In this document: one piece after another, positions 22,601-33,588 of the stretch
Layout of the letters: each line of letters opens with the position of its first letter
Position numbering within the stretch: position 1 is the stretch's first letter
Assembly (NCBI RefSeq): GCF_004210375.1
Contig: NC_134837.1
Span: forward strand, 19,229,586-19,293,585
Origin: Tachypleus tridentatus
Lineage: Eukaryota > Arthropoda > Merostomata > Xiphosura > Limulidae
Direction of reading: 5' to 3'
DNA length: 64,000 nt
Notes under the pieces: model-generated
Seen by the model: the letters and a program-made list of their open reading frames with translations, nothing else
Told to the model about the DNA's origin: nothing
Databases searched by the model: none
Translations under genes and position numbers: made by a program

Positions 22601-23813
22601 TCGAAGCCACACCAAAGAGCGCCCGTTTAGATGTAACCTTTGCAACCGAGGATTCACTACCAAAGGAAATATGAAACAGCATATGCTAACTCATAAAGTT
22701 AGTGATATTTCTACGCAGAACCACTCAGCATCTTTTTCTTCCAGCTCCACAACAACCACAAGATTACCTACAGTTAGTAATTCTCCTCTTACCTCCATGA
22801 ATAGAAGTACTAAAGATCTGTCGAATGACGATAAAAATAAAAGTCGGCATGAAAATGACCAACATCAGTCAGTATCTAAGAGGTCAACAGGAGTGTCAAA
22901 ACACGAATGCCTCATCTGCAACCGACCATTTTCTAGTGGCAGTGCGCTTAATATTCACATGCGTACTCATACAGGAGACAGGCCTTTTAAGTGTAACTTC
23001 TGTGGCAGAGCTTTCACTACTAAGGGGAATCTCAAAGTGCACATGGGAACACACATGTGGTCAAATAGCACATCACGAAGAGGGCCCAACAGGGTGTCAG
23101 TAGAATCCGCGGTTCTTCGAGCACCTCGTCCTGCGTTATCACAGCTTCGTCCTAATCTGTTCTTCCCTTATTTGCCACCTATCTACATAAACGAATTAGT
23201 TCAGAGAAGGGAGAATGAAATACCTGTGATTCAAAATTCAGTCACAAATAATACTCCTCTCAACCTAATATCAACAAATAGTCAAAGAACACTGCAAACG
23301 CATTCTAACACTGTAAATAATTCAGGCGTTTTTACTCATCTGCAAACGTTGCGTCCTCCTCAGGATTCGCAGGCAACTTGTCCTCCTCAGAAGCTAAGAT
23401 TAGATTTTTCTTCCCAGGTTTTGCAAGCAGAAGGTTGTCCTCCTCAGAAGTCACAGTTAGGTTTTTCTTCTGATAATTCACAAACAGATTGTTCAGCTCA
23501 GAATTCACAATTAACACTTCCTTCTGAGGATTTGCAAACAGGTTGTCCCCCTCAGAAGTCACAATTAAGTTTTTCTTCTAATAAGTTACAAGCAGGGTGT
23601 TCTTCTGAGCAGCGGAGAACTGATTTTGCACCCCAGAAAGCGCGAATATTTCTGCCTCCTGAAGAATCACAAATAATATATCACCCTGAAGAGCTACAAG
23701 AAGGATGTAGGGACAAAGAATCTGGAAAAAAAGAAAATGATCATCCTCTTAAAGGCCAGATGGTTTTGTCTCCTCCAGGGTTAGAAAGAGAACAACATAC
23801 ATTAGTAGAATAG
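19678..23813 (+). CDS. sall: Spalt/SALL-family zinc-finger transcription factor, large 3' coding exon
   Basis: About 1377 residues, opening after a good acceptor (tctgtttag) in phase 1 and ending in TAG. Spalt proteins are nuclear DNA-binding regulators of patterning and organ development. A C2HC finger (C, C, H, C at nucleotides 19719-19781: HVCGNC...FLTHKKTC) stands at the N-terminus, as in SALL proteins after a very short first exon. A glutamine-rich segment follows ([13 protein letters not shown], about 20161-20200), the usual place of the family's self-association region. Four C2H2 pairs lie at 20607-20753, 21534-21680, 22548-22694 and 22908-23054. Three carry the Sal box ([30 protein letters not shown]) and [12 protein letters not shown] linkers. 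The second pair is diverged (NEQFFQC linker, TAEETLRTH in place of the Sal box) and has no third finger after it. An acidic, serine-rich sequence separates the pairs. The first coding exon was not found in the window. The frame upstream of 19678 is intron. Confidence 0.95.
23370..23700 (+). repeat. degenerate tandem repeat at the C-terminus of the Spalt protein
   Basis: The end of the protein is built of about six to seven units of 15-17 residues with the pattern [16 protein letters not shown](A/T)G, for example [12 protein letters not shown] and [12 protein letters not shown]. At DNA level the word tgt-cctcctcagaag-tcaca recurs. I know of no such repeat in other SALL proteins, so it is probably lineage-specific. 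Confidence 0.85.
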
Positions 23814-25340
23814 ATACAAAACAAACATCCTTTCTAACACTGGCAGTAATTTCAAGATCCGAGAAATGAGAGTAAAGATCCAAGATGGCGGATTAAAAAC
23901 TCTTTGACTTTACACGTTAGAGGACTATTTCTAAAACATGTGAATCCTTAAACTTCTGTACCTCTTATCGGTCTTGTGGTACCGAACTTCATGTTCCTAT
24001 TAAAAACTAGTCCAATATAGAAAAACAATGGATTTAGACTTCAAAGTATTTCTATTCTATAATAAGTTTTCTTGTATTCTTAAGCGACTAATAACTTTCC
24101 ATGAGCCTGACATTTTGAACACTTAACTTATTTTTATAAAACTATTGTCGTCTGGCGAATAATAGTTTCTTTTAATACATATATTAGTAAGTATATTAGA
24201 TGAAAAAGTTCGTTTAGTTTTTAATTGTCTCTCGCCTCTAAGAGTTAACTAACAAAATATTTTTCTCGTTTTCGTGAAAGTGTTATTTTATTACATTTTA
24301 CACTTGTCATGTTATTCTTAGGTGTTTAATTTACTGTTCTGTATCATAATTATATTAATTTTTTTTCAGAAATTCGTAGAGAGAAGGCACTTAATTAATT
24401 GTATTAGTAGTTAATGTAAACATTTATTGTGTAACAAAGTGATTTGTGGACAATGAAAGCTCACCGAAAGAGAATTTCAGCATTTTGTAAGTGGATCTTA
24501 TAGATAATTTAAACTGCATGTTGGCTATTGAAAGAACAAAACTTAAGTCTGATTTTGTGTAGTATGTTGAATGACGTCATTTTAAAAATGGTATTTCATT
24601 CTTACATTTGTCTAGCATTTTTATTCGAAATTAATACTATTTTCAATAATACATTTCTCTGCTGAAGGACTTTCTGAAACTGAACCAATCAGCAAACCGA
24701 AACAAAATTAGTGAAGGAAAGGGACCATCAACAAATGAACGTAATGTTAATGTTGTATCTGTCAATGCTACCAGAGATGTTCTAAATTGAATATTTAAAT
24801 GTTATGAAACATTTTCTTCCTTATTACCAACCGCCTGCATCATGTTTAATGTCTTCAGTACATCACTGGTGTGTATAACCGACAAATTACAACCAAACAT
24901 CGGGACACTGTTTAAAGAATCACTACTCTTTTCTTAAGAATAATATAATCTGCAAGGCTTAGTAACGGATAATTTTGAATAAAGTAGCAAAGTACTGTAT
25001 AGTATTAAGAAATAATGGTCTGGAGAGAAAATAAAATATTGAATTTTGTTCACTTCATATTGTACAGGGAATGTTTATTATCACGTAACAAAATAATCAG
25101 AATCCGTAAATGTTCTGTTTATTATTTTCACCATAAAGTTTTAACAGCTAATTTTAATTCTGTCAAAAGCAATAGTACACCAAATGATAACGCATCGATT
25201 GTTGTGGATGAAAAGTGAAAACTACAAACACACAGAAGATCTAATGCACCTTTGGAAATAAATATATCTGTTAGAAGAAGAAGGGGTTAAGTGACTATTT
25301 TTTAAGGTTAACTATCTTCTCTGCATAGCCTCCTCCTCAA
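23814..25340 (+). other. probable 3' UTR and downstream spacer of the Spalt gene
   Basis: AT-rich after the stop codon, with many ATTTA-like words. The first convincing AATAAA is at 24978-24983, which would give a 3' UTR of about 1.2 kb. The transcript end is inferred. A 67-codon frame at 25015-25218 has no recognisable content. Confidence 0.45.
24978..24983 (+). terminator. candidate polyadenylation signal of the Spalt gene
   Basis: AATAAA in an AT-rich context about 1.17 kb after the stop. Only a motif match. Confidence 0.35.
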
Positions 25341-25450
25341 TAACTCAATAGCAGATCTTCGGGCTTAAAACGCTAAAAACTTGGTCTTTGATATCCGTGG
25401 GGGGCACAGCACAAATAGCTCATTGTACTAACCAGTCTTCCCCTATAAAG
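25341..25450 (+). mobile_element. SINE type C, diverged
   Basis: Contains cttcgggcttaaaacgctaa, a decayed B box (ctttgatatccgtgg) and gcacaaatagctcattgtac from the shared tail. Confidence 0.65.
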
Positions 25451-25572
25451 AACGACTTGGAGTACCCCCCATGAACTTTTGTAAGGCTTTTCTTCTTTCG
25501 CTGTGGAATGAATATCGCTTGATATCATCAATATAATTGGAGAGATATTACTAACTTTTATGTCGCTAATGG

Positions 25573-25690
25573 TTTATTTTGTTTAAGCGCAAAGACGTAC
25601 AATGAGCTATCTGCACTCTGTGTAATGCAAGGATCGAGCCCCAAAATTTAACATCATAGGCCTTCAAACTTACCTTAGTCGTATACCACA
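25573..25690 (-). mobile_element. SINE type C, diverged
   Basis: Reverse strand: gcgcaaagacgtacaatgag, ctatctgcactctg and gatcgagcccc mark the tail and B-box regions. Confidence 0.6.
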
Positions 25691-26070
25691 TTTGTTTCTA
25701 CCGTATATTTATTTTATTCAACTGGGTTTTGAAACTTGATTGTGTACAGTTAAGAAATGAAATCGAGCCGTAGTCTTTAGTTGTAGCATTAGATGTTCGG
25801 GGAGAATATGTATTTTAACTAGAAGAAAACATGGTTGAAAAAAAATCGGGTAATCGGGTTCATATCATTACAATTGTAATGAAGGAATTATAATTATCAA
25901 ACCGTCATATGACGTGGATCTAACATTCAAATCCCACATAGCCAAACACCATAAATAAACAAGAGAACAATACGACCTATTCAGATTTAAATAAAATAAT
26001 TTTATTACGAAAATTTAAATATAATGAGGGTATAAAATTCGTACGTCAACACGACTATTTTTCAAGTATC
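25691..26070. other. spacer, no gene recognised
   Basis: AT-rich. No feature recognised. Confidence 0.35.
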
Positions 26071-26180
26071 AGCTTGTTTTGTTTGAAGTTGAGCACAAAG
26101 CAACACAATAGGGTATCTGTGCTCTGCCCATACTGACATCAAAACCTGATTTTAGCGTTGTAAGTCTGCAGATATGAATG
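26071..26180 (-). mobile_element. SINE type C, diverged
   Basis: gagcacaaagcaacacaata, ggtatctgtgctctgccca and tttagcgttgtaagtctgca on the + strand are the complement of a C copy. The head is decayed. Confidence 0.72.
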
Positions 26181-26569
26181 TGATGGTATTCACAACAATT
26201 TCAGAACAGTTTCGAGGAATCAGATCAATGATGTCAAGAAGTAATGTAGATAGTTTGAAAAGTAAAATAGCCAATGGACATAACACGCAAAAACAGATGA
26301 TTTCTTGCCAAGTTGACTTGTGTACAAACGACCATCGAATAAATCAATAACGTCAAGAGATGAATATCCGCTGCGGGTGTCCATAGATTCAGTCCATTTC
26401 AGCGATGTCTTCGACTGATTTTGTGGATTGCTGTGGCTGAACTGGATCTTCCTTTACGTCATTGTCACTTTTATAAGCGGTATTATTATTATTGTTATTA
26501 TTACCATCTTTGGTATCGATGACACTTCCTATTATTTAATCTCTGGTCAATCGATCATAAGTGGTTCCC
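26181..26569. other. spacer, no gene recognised
   Basis: Small (ATT)n-like stretch near 26480-26505. No gene. Confidence 0.35.
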
Positions 26570-26755
26570 GTCCCATCAGACATGCTCGCCCTTTCAGCCG
26601 TGGAAGCATAAAAAGTGACTGTCAATCCCACCTCTCGTTGGTAAAAGATTGGAACGGTCCAAAAATTGGCGGTGGGTGGTGATAACTAGCTGCCTTCCCT
26701 CTAGGCTAGCAAAAGATAGCTTTCATTTATTTCTTCGCAAATTCAAACCGAACCA
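26570..26755 (+). mobile_element. SINE type A, 5'-truncated and internally deleted
   Basis: Starts at cccatcagacatgctcgccc, runs through cagccgtggaagcata and ggtgataactagctgccttc, skips the cttacactgctaaatt segment and ends cgcaaattcaaacc. Confidence 0.85.
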
Positions 26756-26984
26756 AATTGTAACCAGCTTCACATTCGTTGATGTTCAATCATGCAGTAA
26801 CTGTTTGTAATTGTAGATCATCGGTAATTTAAAATAACCACATTTAATTAGCTAACTCGAATAATTAAATAACGTCGGGAAGTTTCATTGACTAATTACT
26901 AACTTCTCGTACTTTTAGCTAAGCCTAGAATTTTTGGGTTCGCGAGAAACTTGTTCTGTATCGCGTGACCCGTGCTTCTTCAAG

Positions 26985-27078
26985 TTTCCACCCTATAGCA
27001 CTCCCAGGGATGAAAGGGCGAACATTTTATATTGTAACCAGCAGACTGAGGGTCAAGCGCCCTCTAACCACCAAGTCG
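26985..27078 (-). mobile_element. SINE type A relic, head half
   Basis: tcccagggatgaaagggcga and gactgagggtcaagcgccct followed by ctaaccacc are the complement of the body start and tRNA-like head. The rest is gone. Confidence 0.6.
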
Positions 27079-27862
27079 TTTTATAACAAAATTCAGTAGT
27101 AGATCTAAAATAATAAAATATGTCATAATGATCCTATATTTTCTCGAACGGAAAAAAAATATAGTACATCAACATTAATAAAATATGACACCTCAAATCT
27201 ACCTTTTAGATCAAAAAGTAAGAAACGAAAGCTAATTTGTCAAGTCATCTCAAACTCAAGGTTCACTAGAACGATGCAAAAAGTAAGTTTGTATGCCACT
27301 TGAAACCTACCTTTCGTCTGACACTTTCTTTCTATTGTTTCTTTCATTACAGTAACCAAATCATAATTTACTTGCATGAAGTATGTATAATGGACATCAC
27401 ATGTATGAATGAAATATTATATGTAAAACAGCTTGCCAAGTTAGCGTTTGAACACTTTTATAACAAACTGAATAAATATACTTCTAATATATTGCACGTA
27501 TAACAGCTGGCCAAAACATATTTAGATTATTTTTATGCACTTAACAGCGATGTTGGAAGAATTTCAAAACTGATTAGACTCGTAAATTGCTCATTGTATA
27601 ATTTGCGCGTCTAACCAGTTTTCAAATTCTTGAAAGTATAAATGGCTGAGTGTACCAACTTACATGCTGCCAAAAGCGGTTCAATCTAGTGTTAAAGGTG
27701 AATTTTACAGAAAAAATAAAACTTTGCAGTCAAAAGAACTACACACATTTTTTTATAAAAAATATGTACTAATAAATGAATCATAGAACTTTGTGCAAAA
27801 AGAGGCCTTTCCGAACGGCAATCCGAACGTTTTAGTTTTTACGTTTGCCGCTAGGAAAAGTA
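27079..27862. other. spacer, no gene recognised
   Basis: AT-rich spacer leading to the inverted repeat at 27863. No gene recognised. Confidence 0.35.
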
Positions 27863-27921
27863 CTGTGACGTAATAGTTGCCAAACAAACCGCCAACGCCA
27901 GTGCGTTGAATGCAAATAAAC

Positions 27922-28163
27922 ATGGCCAGTGCATATGGAGAAACAGCGGCGGAATCTGTTTTGACTTTGTGTTCTGAACAGTGTTGAGTAGCGCCATATC
28001 AATTCAAACCTACTCTGAACGAACCTAGAACAGTTACTTTTGACACAGATCTGACAAATTCTAGTGATGAGGACAGTTCCACGAGCGAGAGTAGCGGAAC
28101 TGTGAGTGATACTGATAGTGCCCAGGCCGGTTGCGAGTCGGTCATACCTCCAGAGAAAGAATG
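27922..28163 (+). pseudogene. first exon of a P2X7-intracellular-domain-like (zinc-finger) protein, with stop
   Basis: ATG at 27922 opens MASAYGETAAESVL...CSEQC, then meets an in-frame TGA at 27985-27987, then continues in the same frame with VAPYQFKPTLNEP and an acidic serine-rich stretch (SSDEDSSTSESSGTVSDTDS). It ends at a good donor (tg|gtaagc at 28163/28164, phase 2). The PYQFEP box followed by a Ser/Asp-rich stretch is the start I know from proteins annotated as P2X purinoceptor 7-like, whose next segment begins with a Cys-rich zinc-binding domain. That domain is not found downstream here. TGA may derive from GGA or CGA by one change. Family call is moderate. Confidence 0.5.
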
Positions 28164-28453
28164 GTAAGCCTAAGTCATGACAACAAATATGGTCTGTATT
28201 ATTTCATGTGCAATTTTAAGCATCTCGAAACCTGTCTGGTGTCTATAACTTATTGGTATCACAGACTGGGTTTTATTTGTTTTTACTTTGCCGATTATGG
28301 TAACTAATACTCGGCCCTTCCACAATCATTATACCGAGTATTTATGACTCGTAACAAAATGAATTTCAATTATACGTCATAATTCTGTCTATAAAATCAA
28401 ATTAGATGTAGCAGTCTGAATAGTTAATTTAATATTTACCATAAATGTATAAT

Positions 28454-28889
28454 TTATATGACATATTCCGTATGTTTGTGCAAGGTGTAGGTATGGTTTA
28501 TGCGAGCAGATGCGTTTGTTCTTTTCGTGATGGCAAGGGATGGCTTCAGAAGGATGGAACTTGTACGCTGCAGGCTGAGATCAGTCTTAAGCTCTACACG
28601 AGGAAAGATGGTGGGGACGATCCTGTCTACTGCCGATGGTTTTTTCAGTCTCAACCTGCCTGGCTTGAAACCCACGGAATCCAAAACAGTAGGATCCGAC
28701 ACGAAACATAAGCGTTTAAAGTGATCTTGGCAAAGCTTTGCATGGTGTGAAGGAATCCAGTTCTTCCTATTGATCATCCGCACCCACTGTCGCCACCTCG
28801 CCGGTTCCTTCTCCTTGCACGGAAACGAAAAGAAGCTTTTGCCCGATGCAGAACCGTTTTTTATAACCACAAGCAATGCAGTAAACCAT
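28454..28889 (-). pseudogene. THAP-type zinc-finger domain protein, frameshifted
   Basis: On the reverse strand the ATG at 28889 gives MVYCIACGYK, with the first Cys pair (C-x2-C). A run of six A (complement of 28857-28862) then puts the rest one base out of frame. The second frame continues with SFFSFPCKEKEPARWRQWV, RKNWIPSHHAKLCQDHF (the C-x2-H pair) and VPTIFP, the C-terminal box of THAP domains. One A too many explains the shift. After the domain about 30 residues follow without recognisable content, to a stop at 28454. THAP domains bind DNA and occur in host regulators and in P-element transposases; nothing here decides between them. Confidence 0.72.
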
Positions 28890-29159
28890 GCTATCATAAA
28901 ACAAACATAAAGTAGCAATATCAAGACAAAAGTCTCACAAAGTATGTAATCCGAAAAAAGCACCGATAGATTTACATAAAACACCAGCACTGAAAGGAAC
29001 AAAATGGTCGGCGCGCAACGAAGCGTGTTTGGCAACTATTATGTCATAGTTGTAAAACGTCACGGAAACAGCCGAACGACCGAGAGGAACTTGAAGATTT
29101 GCTATATATATGTAAAACATGTTATAAAACGAATATAAGAAAATGTTGCCGAGAAATTT

Positions 29160-29436
29160 GTCAAGGGTGGCTTATTGGTTAGTGTGCCGGACTATGGATC
29201 AGTGGGTGTTCTGTAATCAGAAGAAAAACTAAATAAAACTGCACTCCGCACTTTGAATCCGTGGGTGCATAGGAGGGATAGCAGTCAAATCCCACAATTT
29301 GATGAAATCGTCAAATAAGAGTAAGCTAAGTTAGCGGCTGGTACTGTTGACTATTTTCCTTACACCTCAAACATAGGAACGGTTAGCACAGGTAACCCTT
29401 GAGCATCTCTGCACGAATATTTGGAAACAAACAAAC
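29160..29436 (+). mobile_element. SINE-like element, type D
   Basis: A tRNA-like start (ggcttattggttagtgtgcc) is followed by a body unlike type A, and then by a tail very like the A/C tails: aggaacggttagcacaggta, then acccttgagcatctctgcac and (caaa)n. Seen once here. Confidence 0.65.
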
Positions 29437-29773
29437 CTTTGAGAAATATATATTAGTTTGTTCATGCCAAAGATGCTAAAACTATCTGCCGTTATCCCTA
29501 CTTTTGAACAAGGAAGGCAACTGGACGATAGCATCCATATCTTCAGACATTCTTTGCCTACAAATTATGAGATTAAATATTATATTATAATGTTCCTAGG
29601 ACTGTTCGGCATCGGATTTCTATCCCGCGATCCCGAAATTGCCAATCGAGAACCTTAACCACAAGTCCAATTGTAACGAAACTTCATTCTTGGTTTACAA
29701 GTTCTATAAGACTATACAAAAGGAACAAAATAGGCCGTAAATGGAGAAACACAGATCGCTGTTTCGGTCAGTT
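29437..29773. other. spacer with a tRNA-like SINE fragment
   Basis: Near 29610-29680 the words tatcccgcgatcccgaaatt and gagaaccttaaccacaagtc look like the complement of a decayed SINE head. The 66-codon frame across it is a by-product. Confidence 0.4.
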
Positions 29774-29886
29774 AATTTATATTTAAAATAAAACCACATT
29801 TATAATTTATATTTCAAATAAAACCACATTTATAATTTATATTTCAAATAAAACCACATTTATAATTTATATTTCAAATAAAACTG
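29774..29886. repeat. 30-bp minisatellite, 3.7 copies
   Basis: Unit atttcaaataaaaccacatt followed by tataatttat, almost identical between copies. Confidence 0.93.
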
Positions 29887-30030
29887 CGTGTAGTCTCTCT
29901 AAAGCTGAAACTTTTTGGTTCTACGAATGAATGTTTTAACTTTACAGTTTCTACGTGAATCTTGCTTATTAGTTGCATTTGTTTACCACGTTTTTTTTTT
30001 TTTTTTCATTTTTTCACTATGAAAAAATAG

Positions 30031-30278
30031 CTCGGCTCGTAATCCGAGGGTCGCGGGTTCGAATCCCCGTCACACCAAACGTGCTCGCCATTTCAGCCGG
30101 GAGGGCGTTATAATGTGACAGTCAATCCAATTCCTCGTTGGTAAAAGAGTAACTCAAGAAATAGCGGTGGGTGGTGATGACTAGCTGCCTTCCCTGTTGT
30201 CTTACACTACTAAATTAGGGACGGCTAGCGCAGATAGCTTTCGTGTAGCTTTGCGCGAAATTCAAACCAAACCCAAAA
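30031..30278 (+). mobile_element. SINE type A, lacking the first bases of the head
   Basis: Begins gctcggctcgtaatccgagg, has a canonical B box ggttcgaatcc, and ends gcgaaattcaaaccaaaccc. Preceded by a run of about 18 T. Confidence 0.92.
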
Positions 30279-31815
30279 ATGAAACTGATATTCAGTGATC
30301 GTAATGTTTTATTTCTTAAGATGTAATTGAACGAATGTTCCTAATACGAAACACTACTATCCTTTAAGTTAGCTCTAAAATTATAAAAAAATCTAAATTT
30401 CAGAAAACTATACAATAACAATTAAAAAATATATAATCTAACTATTCATCTTTTAAATTACTAATAGCATGTAAATAATAAATAATTGAATTGGTTGGAT
30501 ACTATGTCACAACAAGTATCACATGTATTTTCTTTTGCTTTTGCGCGGTAGGCCTAACGAGTTGTTTTTTTCCCAATCAAGAAAATTTAATCTTAAAGGA
30601 AAACAAAAATGATCACCATTTAAGAACCTCACGAAAACAATTAGTTTATACCTGATACATTGATATGTTCTCACATACAAGTTTATTCAACCTTTGTTTC
30701 TGAAGTCGATGTCTCCTGCTTATACACATTTGGTTGATTTAAACGATTGTTTCGACTCGATCCACTCACGCAAGTTGAGGTTCTCAACTACATAAATGAC
30801 ATGAAAATCCCCTGCTTAAAAAAAAAACAAAAAACTGACACTCGTAAAAAAAAAAAACACAACAGAATGCCAGTATCACTTTCGTCAGTAATTAGATAAG
30901 GTTGCAGCAATAAATCTCGTTTGTACATTTTTAGAGGAAACAAACTCGAGGAGTTCCTAATTATCGTTTACATGAGAAAAGTGAACAATAAACCTAACTT
31001 GGCAAGCTGTCTTCAGTTTCGAACGATTACGATATAGACGTTAGTTAGGCTTTCGTCGAGCCTCATGGGTTACCATTGTTTTCCCCTGTGGAAATCTGGG
31101 AACTCTATACGCACGAGAGATTCTAACAAAATAGGCCGGTTTCTAAATACATATGCCTGCATTAAAGGAAAAGGACAGTGCGTAATTAATTAAACTGACA
31201 TGCACTCTTGATATGTTACTCATTTTTAACGATTAAATAGGGTATCACAGTTATGATAGCAATTTTATTAATTCCTGCTCTAAATGTTATCACGTTTTAC
31301 GACGCTGCGTTCCGAGAAACCGCGTGAATAGTTATTAAAATATTAGTTTTGACTCTGTCTGATAAGTAGAGTTTTCGGATAAAAAAAACAAAATAACAGT
31401 CAAGCCGTAATCTTCTGATCAAATAGCAGAAAAACAGCCAAATGAAACTGTTGTTTTAAATGGACAAATTGAACTTTAAATTTAACCTGATGAAAAAACA
31501 GAACACTATACAGCGAATTAGGCCTTTTTTACTCGATTGAGGAGATAACCCAGGTATCCTAAACACTCGATTCACGGCGTTTTTAGTGTCTCAACAATTT
31601 TTTTTTTCACGGTGCCTCTAGGCAAAAAGAAAAACCTAACATTTCCGTTTATTAAGTAGTTAGGTCCAAACAACTTGATAAGTATTTATGTCTTAACAAC
31701 TTAGTAGCCATTTGAAAGAATAATACACGTAAATTGAAAGTAAAAACATTACTTTTATTTCATTTTTAAATAACCACAATTGCTAATGGGATGTGTGCGT
31801 CTGTTGGGCACTGCA
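30279..31815. other. spacer, no gene recognised
   Basis: 1.5 kb of AT-rich sequence with several A-runs. No open frame of note and no repeat recognised. Confidence 0.35.
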
Positions 31816-32126
31816 CAGCTTCTCAAACCTTGGAATCAGATTGGACGCCCCCACACTTATTTCCTATTCCACATTGATTTTCGCGCGGTACTTGCTTTAT
31901 ATGAAAACCGAAAACTCAACAAATGGAATTAGGATTCGCTGAGCTTTAGCACTTAGCAGCTGATGTTCATCTTTTACTGATATCCAAAACTCAGTTAGTA
32001 CCATGTTGCCAAATTTTGTTTTTAAAGTCTTGTCACAAGGCATCTCAAACAAGATTTTTCTTCTTCTGCAGAAGTGAATTCAGATGGCGCTTTAGCCTTG
32101 AATGGACCTTGGATCCATACAAACTT

Positions 32127-33588
32127 CTACATATCTTCTGGAAAGTAATTTTTAAACCAGTCACTGAGTTGGGTTAGATGCTCCTCAAAAACAGATTTTA
32201 GTTCGTGGGTTAAATCAAGTTCATTCAGAGATAACAACTGCTGTAACAGGGGGAAACAGTCTTTGACACAATTATCATTCATTTTACTTCTCCATATTAG
32301 TAACATTTTTCCAAAGGCTGAAATCTTCTCTGTGAGTTTCAAAATGTACGTTTTGCTTCCCTGCAGAGAGAGCTACAGCACTACAACAAAGATGTGTGTT
32401 CAGATCCCATATCCTCACACAGTTTGATTTTTTTTAAAACTCGCCTTCTGTGGCTAAGTTGTTATCAAATTCACCACTTTCAACACACTTTCCAGGACTA
32501 GGTTCAGTGGAGGACTCAGGTGCTTTGACGCAAGGGCTTCCTGTGGATTATGCAGTGGGACCACAGTACATCAAGAGTTTTGCTTCGTATGAGTGCCTGA
32601 AATCCTCCATAACAGCCGGACATAGAGCGGCCACTATCGGTACAGACGCCAACACACTTATTCCAGTCTAAGTTATTTTCAGACATAAAAGTGTCAAGTA
32701 TCTCAAAAGTCTTGAGCCTTTGTACTTGCAGTGATACTTTTACAAAAGAAAGGTCTTCCATAATTTTTTTAACATCCACGAACCGTGTGTAGCAAATCAA
32801 ATGAGCATCCTTGTTACCATCCGTCGCCTCATCTAGCTGGTGTAACAAATCAAATGAGCATCCTTGTTACTATCCGTCGCCTCATCTAGCTGGTATAACA
32901 AATCAAATGACCATCCTTGTTACTATCCGTCGCCTCATCTAGCTGGTATAACAAATCAAATGACCATTCTTGTTACTATCCGTCGCCTCATCTAGCTGTA
33001 ACCCGAATTCTTTTTATTTAATTTCTTTAATTAAATGAGGTCTTCAGCCATGTGTTAGATTCTACGGCTGATAGTATTGTTGGATAAAGGCACCTTTGAA
33101 AAGCAGTCTTCCCGCAGATTTACCAACCATAATGTTCACCATATCCACTGCAGTTGATAGAATCAGTTCTTCTATGATGGTGTGAGGCATTTTACATTTC
33201 TGGACTCTATATGTCACCTTGTAGGATGCTAACAAAGCATTGCTTGTTATTGATGCTTGTTTTAAAAATGTACCTTTTTGTTTTTTCAATTATTTTAACT
33301 TTCTGGTAAAATAATCATAGGTTTTACTAGCCATGTTAGGATGATTGGTCTCTAAGAGGCGTTTTAGTTTACTTGAAGCTTGCACTTTGGAGCCAAAACT
33401 TTTATACATAATACACACTGTGAACACTCTTCATGATTGACCTCTACTGGATTAAAACCAAAATCTAGATAACTATCATCATATTTCCGTTTCTTCACAA
33501 CTTTGCCACTGTTCTGTGGTCCGCCATCCTCTTTTTCACTCCCACACTTCTTATTAATGTTCAAAAATCTTTCCATTTCTATACACAA
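32127..33588 (-). pseudogene. hAT-family transposase, broken into four frames
   Basis: From right to left on the reverse strand: 33588-33364 holds the N-terminus (KKRKYDDSYLDFGF, CSQCVLC, the start of a BED-like finger). 33289-33062 holds the next part (PHTIIEELILSTAVDMV). 32848-32516 holds LDEATDGNKDAHLICYTRFV, VGVCTDSGRSMSG and the SHCIIHR box. 32342-32127 holds a C-terminal part (WFKNYFPEDM). These are the successive blocks of the domesticated and transposon proteins named ZBED5, FAM200 and GTF2IRD2. Several frameshifts and an internal 53-bp amplification make it non-functional. The final hAT dimerisation region is reduced. Confidence 0.82.
32787..32998. repeat. four tandem 53-bp copies inside the hAT coding region
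   Basis: Starts at 32787, 32840, 32893 and 32946, exactly 53 bp apart. Each unit reads gtataacaaatcaaatgacc, atccttgttactatccgtcg, cctcatctagctg. The unit is the part of the transposase gene encoding LDEATDGNKDAHLICY. Since 53 is not a multiple of 3, each extra copy shifts the frame. Confidence 0.95.

Larger units (their letters stand above)
27863..29049. mobile_element. putative 1.2-kb element with P2X7-like and THAP coding remnants
   Basis: A 24-bp inverted repeat with two mismatches bounds the region: ctgtgacgtaatagttgcca plus aaca at 27863-27886, and its complement at 29026-29049. Inside are two convergent coding remnants: a P2X7-like 5' exon on + and a THAP domain on -. Weaker similarity outside the arms (ccgaacg words) may mean that the true ends lie slightly further out. 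No TSD was identified. It could be a shortened DNA transposon, since THAP domains occur in P-type transposases, or an inverted segmental duplicate. Confidence 0.5.

Noticed and set aside
20509..23562. Small overlapping frames within the Spalt exon on both strands
   Set aside because: They overlap a well-supported zinc-finger reading frame and have no motifs of their own.
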